Both the position numbers and the translations under genes were made by a program. DNA of 18,448 nucleotides from Gammaproteobacteria bacterium (GTDB taxonomy: Bacteria > Pseudomonadota > Gammaproteobacteria > Steroidobacterales > GCA-2729495). The stretch spans positions 1 through 18,448 of the forward strand of contig JAUIEY010000016.1 in NCBI GenBank assembly GCA_030429685.1, read 5' to 3'. Below the pieces are notes generated by a model. The model worked only from the letters and a program-made list of their open reading frames with translations, did not search any database and was not told the DNA's origin. Of the stretch, positions 13,598-18,448 are shown one piece after another (position 1 is the stretch's first letter; every line of letters starts with the position of its first letter).

Positions 13598-14371
13598 ATG
13601 CGCATAGTCAGTATCAACGTTAACGGTATCCGGGCGGCCCGCCGCAAGGGTTTTTTCGACTGGCTGCCGCGCCAGCAGGCCGACGTGTTCTGCCTGCAGG
13701 AAGTGCGCGCACAGGCCGAGCAGATCAGCGAACCGGTCTACTGGCCGACGCGTTATCACACCTATCACGAGTATGCCGAGCGCAAGGGTTACAGCGGTGT
13801 GGCGCTGATCTCGCGGCATGAACCCGACGACGTGCTGCGCGGTTTTGGTTCCGCCGAGTTCGACCCCGAGGGTCGCTACATCGAAGCGCGCTTCGGCAAG
13901 CTCAGCGTGGTGTCGGTGTACATGCCGTCGGGTTCGTCCAAAGCGGAGCGCCAGCAGGCCAAGTTCCGCTTTATGGATGAATTCACCGAGCATTTGCGGG
14001 AAATCAGGGCGTCGGGACGCGACTACATCATTTGCGGCGACTGGAATATTGCCCACAAGGAAATTGATCTGAAAAACTGGAAGGCCAACCAGAAAAACTC
14101 CGGCTTTTTGCCCGAGGAACGCGCCTGGATGGACGCGGTGTTCGATACGCACGGTTTTGTGGATGCGTTCCGCGAAGTTGAGCCGCGCGAGGAGCAATAC
14201 ACCTGGTGGTCCAACCGCGGCCGCGCCTGGGACAACAATGTGGGGTGGCGTATTGATTACCAGGTCGTGACGCCGTCACTGAAAAACAAGATTGCCGGCG
14301 CCAGTATCTACAAGCGCAAACGCTACTCCGATCATGCGCCGCTCATCATGGATTACGACCACAGTTTATGA
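13598..14371 (+). CDS. xthA: Exodeoxyribonuclease III (Crc/XthA family)
   Basis: This endonuclease/exonuclease/phosphatase-fold protein of 257 residues carries the catalytic set of exonuclease III: Asn7 in NVNGIRA, Glu35 in CLQEVRA, Asp148 and Asn150 in CGDWNIAH, and Asp245-His246 in SDHAPL. It should act at abasic sites and degrade 3' ends of duplex DNA. Its place next to pyrE and several shared stretches (KFRFMDEFTEHL, ERAWMDAVF, W-WRIDYQV) relate it to the pseudomonad catabolite repression protein Crc, which has lost the catalytic Asp/Asn. The intact residues favour nuclease over the Crc role. There is no ribosome site before the ATG. The last four bases ATGA overlap the start of the AmpG-like gene. 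Confidence 0.92.
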   Translation: MRIVSINVNGIRAARRKGFFDWLPRQQADVFCLQEVRAQAEQISEPVYWPTRYHTYHEYAERKGYSGVALISRHEPDDVLRGFGSAEFDPEGRYIEARFGKLSVVSVYMPSGSSKAERQQAKFRFMDEFTEHLREIRASGRDYIICGDWNIAHKEIDLKNWKANQKNSGFLPEERAWMDAVFDTHGFVDAFREVEPREEQYTWWSNRGRAWDNNVGWRIDYQVVTPSLKNKIAGASIYKRKRYSDHAPLIMDYDHSL

Positions 14372-15690
14372 ACCGGGCAGCCGCAGTGCTGGAAACATGG
14401 CTGCGCGCGGCCCGGATTTACCGTGATCCGCGGGTGGCGGCCATGCTGTTGCTCGGCTTTTCCGCCGGCCTGCCGTTCGCGCTGGTGGCGGGTACGCTGG
14501 CGGCGTGGATGACCCGCTCGGGTGTCAGCATGGCCGAGGTAGGCATGTTTGCCTGGGTGGGCATTCTTTATGCCTTCAAGTTTGTCTGGGCGCCGCTGGT
14601 GGATCAGCTTACCCTGCCCGGACTCACCGCATGGCTGGGGCGCCGCCGCAGCTGGATGCTGCTGGCGCAGGTCGGCGTGGCCGCGGCGCTGCTGGGCATG
14701 GCGTTTACCGACCCGGCTACCGAGACTATGAAGCTGGCCTGGCTGGCACTGGCAGCGGCGTTCTTTTCCGCTACCCAGGACATTGCGGTGGATGCGTGGC
14801 GTATTGAAATAGCGCCGACCGACCAGCAGGCCGCGCTGGCCGCCTCCTATCAGCTCGGCTATCGCGTGGCACTGCTGGCAGCCACCGCGGGGGCGCTGTT
14901 TATCGGCGGCAGCATGAACTGGCCGCTGGCCTATCAGCTCATGGCGGCGCTGATGGGTGTCGGCATGATCACCGTGCTGGTGGTGGCCGAGCCCGAACCG
15001 CTCAGCACCCCCATGTCCGAAACCATGGTGCTGCAGAACATCACGCCCATATCCAACCCGCAGCGCTGGCTGGACGAAGCCATCGTGCAACCCTTTGCGG
15101 ATTTTTTTCAGCGTAACGGCAGCAACGCGCTGCTGATTCTGCTGTTCATCGGCATCTACCGCATCAGCGACATGGTGCTCGGGGTGATGGCCAATCCCTT
15201 TTACCTTGCAACCGGCTTCAGCGAACTGCAGATCGCCGGTTATGCCAAAACCGTCGGCTTTGCCGCGGTGATCGGCGGTGCGGCGCTCGGCGGTATCGCC
15301 GTGGCGCGGTTCGGGCTGGGCGGCCCGCTGGTCTTCGGCGCGGTGGTGCTGGCGGTGACTAACCTCGCGTTCGCCGGCCTCGCCGTGGCCGGGCCCGATG
15401 TCAGCATGCTGGTGCTGACCATTACTGCTGACAACCTGGCACAGGGTTTTACCGGTACCGTGTTCATTGCCTATTTGTCCGGCCTTACCAATGTGTCCTA
15501 CACCGCCACCCAGTACGCATTGTTTACCTCATTGATGGTGCTGCCCGGCAAGGTGCTGAGCGGTTTTTCCGGCATAGTGGTGGAGCAGGTGGGCTGGATT
15601 ACGTTTTTTGTCTACGCAGCGTTAATGGGGTTGCCGGCCATCTGGCTGGCAACGCGTGTTAATCACTGGTTCGCCACCGAGCGCGCCTAG
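14368..15690 (+). CDS. ampG: AmpG-like muropeptide MFS permease
   Basis: AmpG imports GlcNAc-anhydroMurNAc peptides from the periplasm for cell-wall recycling and signals beta-lactamase induction in species that have AmpC/AmpR. The 440-residue protein is hydrophobic, with about 12 membrane helices and MFS features. AmpG hallmarks are LLGFSAGLPFALVAGTLAAWM near the N-terminus, KFVWAPLVDQ, LGRRRSWMLLAQ and AFFSATQDIAVDAWRIE. It lacks the C-terminal extension of the 491-residue E. coli protein. Related AmpG-like permeases with other substrates exist, so the substrate is inferred. It overlaps the exonuclease stop by four bases (ATGA), indicating coupling. Confidence 0.85.
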   Translation: MNRAAAVLETWLRAARIYRDPRVAAMLLLGFSAGLPFALVAGTLAAWMTRSGVSMAEVGMFAWVGILYAFKFVWAPLVDQLTLPGLTAWLGRRRSWMLLAQVGVAAALLGMAFTDPATETMKLAWLALAAAFFSATQDIAVDAWRIEIAPTDQQAALAASYQLGYRVALLAATAGALFIGGSMNWPLAYQLMAALMGVGMITVLVVAEPEPLSTPMSETMVLQNITPISNPQRWLDEAIVQPFADFFQRNGSNALLILLFIGIYRISDMVLGVMANPFYLATGFSELQIAGYAKTVGFAAVIGGAALGGIAVARFGLGGPLVFGAVVLAVTNLAFAGLAVAGPDVSMLVLTITADNLAQGFTGTVFIAYLSGLTNVSYTATQYALFTSLMVLPGKVLSGFSGIVVEQVGWITFFVYAALMGLPAIWLATRVNHWFATERA

Positions 15691-15714
15691 TCATAGCCCG
15701 GTTCGGAGTCAGCC

Positions 15715-16071
15715 ATGCAGGAATGGCAGGTCGCCCGGCTCGACGATATCCGCGAACCGGGCGCGCTGGAATTTACCACCGGCGGCGGTGACTGGCCGTT
15801 TCGCGGCATGGTGGTGCGCTGGCAGGGCGAGGTGAAAGCCTATGCCAACATTTGCCCGCATAAGGGTCATCCGCTGAACTGGCTGCCGGACGGTTTTTTT
15901 ACCCCCGATCAGCGGCAGCTGATCTGCATGTCGCACGGCGCGACGTTTGCGCCGGACACCGGGCTGTGCACGTTTGGCCCGTGTGCGGGTGAGAATCTGC
16001 GGGTGCTGGAGTGCCGGGTTGAAAACGGCGCGGTGTGGGTCACCGCACCGGCGTCACTGCTAGAGGTTTAG
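15715..16071 (+). CDS. Small Rieske [2Fe-2S] protein
   Basis: This 118-residue soluble protein has the Rieske cluster motif: Cys47-Pro-His49 and Cys71-Met-Ser-His74. The 21 residues between the two halves exceed the common 15-17, with a loop (HPLNWLPDGFFTPDQ) typical of one family of stand-alone bacterial Rieske proteins. It should carry one electron, but the partner is unknown. No oxygenase subunit is nearby; the desaturase at 7523 needs an electron donor, but a link would be speculation. No signal peptide is seen, so it is cytoplasmic. GGAG lies about 10 nt before the ATG. It follows the AmpG-like gene by 24 bp, and its last 12 bases overlap the convergent downstream gene. Confidence 0.9.
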   Translation: MQEWQVARLDDIREPGALEFTTGGGDWPFRGMVVRWQGEVKAYANICPHKGHPLNWLPDGFFTPDQRQLICMSHGATFAPDTGLCTFGPCAGENLRVLECRVENGAVWVTAPASLLEV

Positions 16072-16401
16072 TTCACCGCCGCCGTCGCTGTCGGGCAGTT
16101 CCGTATCCAGCAGGTCCTCGATATCCAGTGCATCCACTTCGGACTGCCAGTCCAGGTGGGCAAACAAGCGGTTGTCGGGCAGGTCTTCATTGCTGATATC
16201 CACGCTGCCGGACCAGTCCTCGGGCGCGCCGGTTGCCTCGGTGCGCATGCTGATCCAGTCATCGGGATCGATCTCTTCAATGGTGCCGTCAAAATACTGC
16301 AGCTCGATGGTGCCGTCATCCGCACTGACGGCCACCACCTCGAACAGCGGTCGAGACGGGCTGCGATACCAGCGGCCGATTTCCGGTGCTTCAGTTCCCA
16401 T
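16060..16401 (-). CDS. Small acidic protein of unknown function (DUF6763-like)
   Basis: The 113-residue product from the ATG at 16401 begins MGTEAPEIGRWYRSP and continues FEVVAVSADDGTIELQYFDGTIEEIDPDDW, a compact beta-rich pattern that I associate, from memory, with the gammaproteobacterial family DUF6763; this needs a profile search. The protein is strongly acidic, especially in its last 50 residues, with no cysteines, signal peptide or membrane segment. A TTG ten codons upstream is a less likely start. Coding is supported by the codon pattern and the motif rather than by a ribosome site. It lies 83 bp downstream of trmB on the same strand and converges with the Rieske gene with a 12-bp tail overlap. 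Confidence 0.75.
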   Translation of the reverse strand: MGTEAPEIGRWYRSPSRPLFEVVAVSADDGTIELQYFDGTIEEIDPDDWISMRTEATGAPEDWSGSVDISNEDLPDNRLFAHLDWQSEVDALDIEDLLDTELPDSDGGGELNL

Positions 16402-16484
16402 GGCTGCGATGAACCCCACAAGAATGCACAACGCATAGCCTGTTTATACGCCTCAGTCGGGGCGGGGGAAAGTTGCAGTTTGCT

Positions 16485-17183
16485 TTAAGCCGGATTGCTG
16501 CAGGTGCACCAGGCGCGTTCCCAGTTTTCGTGGCCCAGTCGCCGGCCGCGACTGTCGAACCGCGACACCGACCGGTCATCCGGCGGACGCGCACAGGCGC
16601 TGAACTCCGGGCTGTCGGCCATCACCGCGGCGATGTGTTCGGCGTAATTTTGCCAGTCCGTGGCCACATGAAATATGCCGCCCGGCAACAATTTTTGCGC
16701 CAGCAGCTGCACAAAGTTGCGTTGCACAATGCGCCGTTTGTGATGGCGTTTTTTCGGCCACGGGTCGGGGAAGAACAAATTCACCCGCGCCAGCGCATGA
16801 TCGGCAATGCAATGCCGCAGCACTTCGACAGCATCGTGGCGCAGCAGCCGCACGTTGCCGAGATCATGCTCGATGATGCTTAACAGGCAGTGACCGACGC
16901 CGGGTTCGTGCACTTCAATGCCAAGAAAATTTTGTTCCGGGCAGCGTTGAGCCATGTCCACCAGGTTGTCGCCGTTGCCGAAACCGATTTCCAGGGTGAC
17001 CGGCGCGGCGCGGCCGAACGCGGCGTCAAGATCAAGCAACTGCGCGGCATACTCAATGCCATAGCGGGGCCAGCCGCTATCCAGCGCCCGTCGCTGACCC
17101 GCCGTCATGCGCCCCTGGCGCTTGACGAAGCTGCGCACGGGGCGGCTGAACTCGCCACTTTTTTCCCGGTCTGTTTGTGTCAT
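16485..17183 (-). CDS. trmB: tRNA (guanine46-N7)-methyltransferase TrmB
   Basis: TrmB methylates N7 of G46 in the tRNA variable loop using SAM. The 232-residue protein starts with a variable region containing RPVRSFVKRQGRMT, then the SAM-binding motif LEIGFGNGDNLVDMA, the acidic loop NFLGIEVHEPGVG and the catalytic motif FFPDPWPKKRHHKRRIV, which is diagnostic. The C-terminal TDWQNYAEH motif is also present. The length is close to the E. coli 239. The ATG at 17183 is divergent from the lipoprotein gene, with 106 bp between, and no strong ribosome site is seen. Confidence 0.96.
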   Translation of the reverse strand: MTQTDREKSGEFSRPVRSFVKRQGRMTAGQRRALDSGWPRYGIEYAAQLLDLDAAFGRAAPVTLEIGFGNGDNLVDMAQRCPEQNFLGIEVHEPGVGHCLLSIIEHDLGNVRLLRHDAVEVLRHCIADHALARVNLFFPDPWPKKRHHKRRIVQRNFVQLLAQKLLPGGIFHVATDWQNYAEHIAAVMADSPEFSACARPPDDRSVSRFDSRGRRLGHENWERAWCTCSNPA

Positions 17184-17212
17184 GGGCGCATCATAACGGC
17201 TAAAATAGCCCG

Positions 17213-17235
17213 CCCGGCCGATCTGCCGGGTTTTT
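17213..17235 (+). terminator. Terminator-like hairpin in the leader of the FG-GAP lipoprotein gene
   Basis: CCCGGC (17213-17218) and GCCGGG (17225-17230) form a perfect 6-bp stem with a CGATCT loop, followed by TTTTT on the plus strand. No plus-strand gene ends here, since the upstream gene trmB points the other way. A TAAAAT hexamer at 17201-17206 precedes it, and a TATAGA at 17245-17250 follows it and could be the -10 of a downstream promoter. Confidence 0.55.
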
Positions 17236-17289
17236 GCAGCCTGCTATAGACAAGTCGCCCGCTGCAGTTGCACCGGGCAGGAGTAAGTT

Positions 17290-18448
17290 ATGCGATCGAT
17301 TTGCCAACCCGCCAACGGCGTCAGAGCCCTCGTGCTTGCCGCTGCCGGCCTGGCGCTGGTCGCCTGCAGCAGTGCCGAACCCGATCTGGTGCTGGGCGAG
17401 GATTTTTCCGAGTCGCCGCTGCAGCTCAAGTCCACCTTTTCCGATACCGACCCGCAGCTGTTCGGCGAAATCGCGTTTGTCTGGGACGAAATTGCCGGCG
17501 CCACGCACTACCGTTTTTACGCCGACGTGGACGGTGACTCGGACGGCGACGGCGAATTCGAGTTTGTGCAGATCGGCGCGGACATTCCCACCGGCACCGA
17601 TCCGCTGCAGGCATCGATTGCCATTTCGGTGCATCTGTTCGACTGGCAACACGCCCGCTTCCGCCTCGACTGGTGTGATGCCATGGGCTGCACTGAAGCC
17701 GGGCAACAGGTAGTCAGCTTTTTGTCGCAGTTGTTTATCAGCCCGCTGATTAATGCCGGCACGGCGCTGGCTTATGCCGAGGATGGCGCCACGCTTGCGG
17801 TCGGCGCCCCGCGCACCAGCTTTTTCGAATGCGAAACCATCACTCCTGTTGAGACTGTCGAAAACGAATGCGAATACGACGAGACCCTCACCCCCGAAGA
17901 GGTCGATGAGTTGAATCTGCAGGAAACCATCCCGTTTGCCGGGTCCGTTGGTGTGTTTATTTTCGCAGACGGTATCTGGGGACTGCAGGCCATTCTCAAG
18001 GCATCCAATATAGAAGAAGGTGACGGCTTTGGTTCCGGCGTCGCCATCAGTGACGACGGCAATGTGCTGGCGGTGGCCGCGGTGGGCGAAGACAGTGACG
18101 CCACCGGCGTGGACGGTGACGATGCCAGCAATGACGCACCCGAGTCGGGCGCGGTCTACGTGTTCGTGCGCAGCGATCTCGGCGGCGGCGATTTCGAGTG
18201 GAACCAGGTGGCCTATATCAAGCCTTCCAACACCGAGGGAGACCCGGACCCCGATGACGCCGTGCTCGGCGGCGACGGTTTCGGTTCCCGCGTTGTGCTG
18301 TCGGCGGACGGTACCGTGCTGGCTGCTACGGCACCGCGCGAGGACAGCAATGCCATGGGCATAGACGGCGATGACACCGACAACAGCGCCGAAGATTCCG
18401 GCGCGGTGTACGTGTTTCGCGATATGGGCGGTACCTGGATGCAGGAGG
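17290..18448 (+). CDS. FG-GAP repeat lipoprotein (5' part, runs off the window)
   Basis: The frame is open from the ATG at 17290 to the window end (386 codons); AGGAG lies 5-9 nt before the ATG. The N-terminus is a lipoprotein signal: Arg12, a hydrophobic core and lipobox LVAC with Cys26, followed by Ser-Ser, so an outer-membrane or surface lipoprotein is likely. Residues about 50-140 look like a fibronectin III or Ig-type sandwich (FVWDEIAGATHYRFYADVDGD), with a Cys pair in DWCDAMGC. Then come beta-propeller blades of FG-GAP type: a degenerate one (ALAYAEDGATLAVGAPR) with an acidic insertion bearing Cys181 and Cys194, then blades with GDGFGSG at 244-250 and GDGFGSR at 328-334. Each of the latter is followed by an Asp-rich insertion (DGDDA, DGDDT) and SGAVYVF, and these may bind calcium. 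The function is unknown; adhesion or binding is only inferred. Confidence 0.88.
   Translation, partial: MRSICQPANGVRALVLAAAGLALVACSSAEPDLVLGEDFSESPLQLKSTFSDTDPQLFGEIAFVWDEIAGATHYRFYADVDGDSDGDGEFEFVQIGADIPTGTDPLQASIAISVHLFDWQHARFRLDWCDAMGCTEAGQQVVSFLSQLFISPLINAGTALAYAEDGATLAVGAPRTSFFECETITPVETVENECEYDETLTPEEVDELNLQETIPFAGSVGVFIFADGIWGLQAILKASNIEEGDGFGSGVAISDDGNVLAVAAVGEDSDATGVDGDDASNDAPESGAVYVFVRSDLGGGDFEWNQVAYIKPSNTEGDPDPDDAVLGGDGFGSRVVLSADGTVLAATAPREDSNAMGIDGDDTDNSAEDSGAVYVFRDMGGTWMQE

Noticed and set aside
13541..14197. A 219-codon N-terminal extension of PyrE
   Set aside because: The frame happens to stay open opposite the exonuclease gene. From the ATG at 13540 PyrE has the exact family length and N-terminus.
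7523..16071. Rieske protein as electron donor of the desaturase
   Set aside because: The genes are 7 kb apart in different transcription units, and nothing in the sequence links them.

Overview
The window is a GC-rich stretch of chromosome whose gene content and order fit a gammaproteobacterium. Supporting evidence is the ftsY-ftsE-ftsX-rpoH cluster next to divergent rsmD and coaD, the rpmB-rpmG / radC / coaBC-dut block, and a pyrE gene divergent from an exonuclease III/Crc family gene, an arrangement known from pseudomonads. The sequence does not fix the genus. Nearly all of it is single-copy core housekeeping DNA, tightly packed; the longest gap between genes is about 210 bp. I see no prophage, insertion sequence, CRISPR array, tRNA or rRNA gene.

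Layout. 1-160: 3' end of an OmpA-domain gene and its terminator. 287-3806 (minus): ftsY, ftsE, ftsX, rpoH (SRP receptor, divisome ABC pair, heat-shock sigma factor), with a consensus-perfect CIRCE operator in front of rpoH. 3845-6665 (plus): rsmD, coaD and a lipoprotein-type gamma-glutamyltransferase, probably one transcript. 6685-7503 (minus): mutM. 7523-8710 (plus): a DesA-type membrane fatty-acid desaturase. 8922-9325 (minus): rpmB-rpmG with a clear sigma70-type promoter. 9437-10147 (minus): radC. 10275-11969 (plus): coaBC-dut. 12100-12768 (minus): DUF4124 protein. 12899-13540 (minus): pyrE. 13598-16071 (plus): exonuclease III, AmpG-like permease, small Rieske protein. 16060-16401 (minus): small acidic unknown protein. 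16485-17183 (minus): trmB. 17290-end (plus): 5' part of a lipoprotein gene with FG-GAP repeats, running off the window.

Themes: CoA synthesis (coaBC and coaD cover cysteine ligation, decarboxylation and adenylyl transfer), nucleotide and DNA maintenance (dut, pyrE, mutM, radC, exonuclease III), translation and RNA modification (rsmD, trmB, rpmB, rpmG), and envelope functions (ftsEX, ftsY, desaturase, AmpG, two lipoproteins).

I do not find a new multi-gene system. The most interesting signals are small and mostly non-coding: the CIRCE element at rpoH; a 24-bp palindrome-containing repeat present twice in inverted orientation, each time between convergent genes; an in-frame degenerate second copy of the 3' end of dut just past its stop codon; a long imperfect hairpin downstream of the desaturase gene; an exonuclease III with intact catalytic residues at the position held by crc in pseudomonads; and the FG-GAP lipoprotein.
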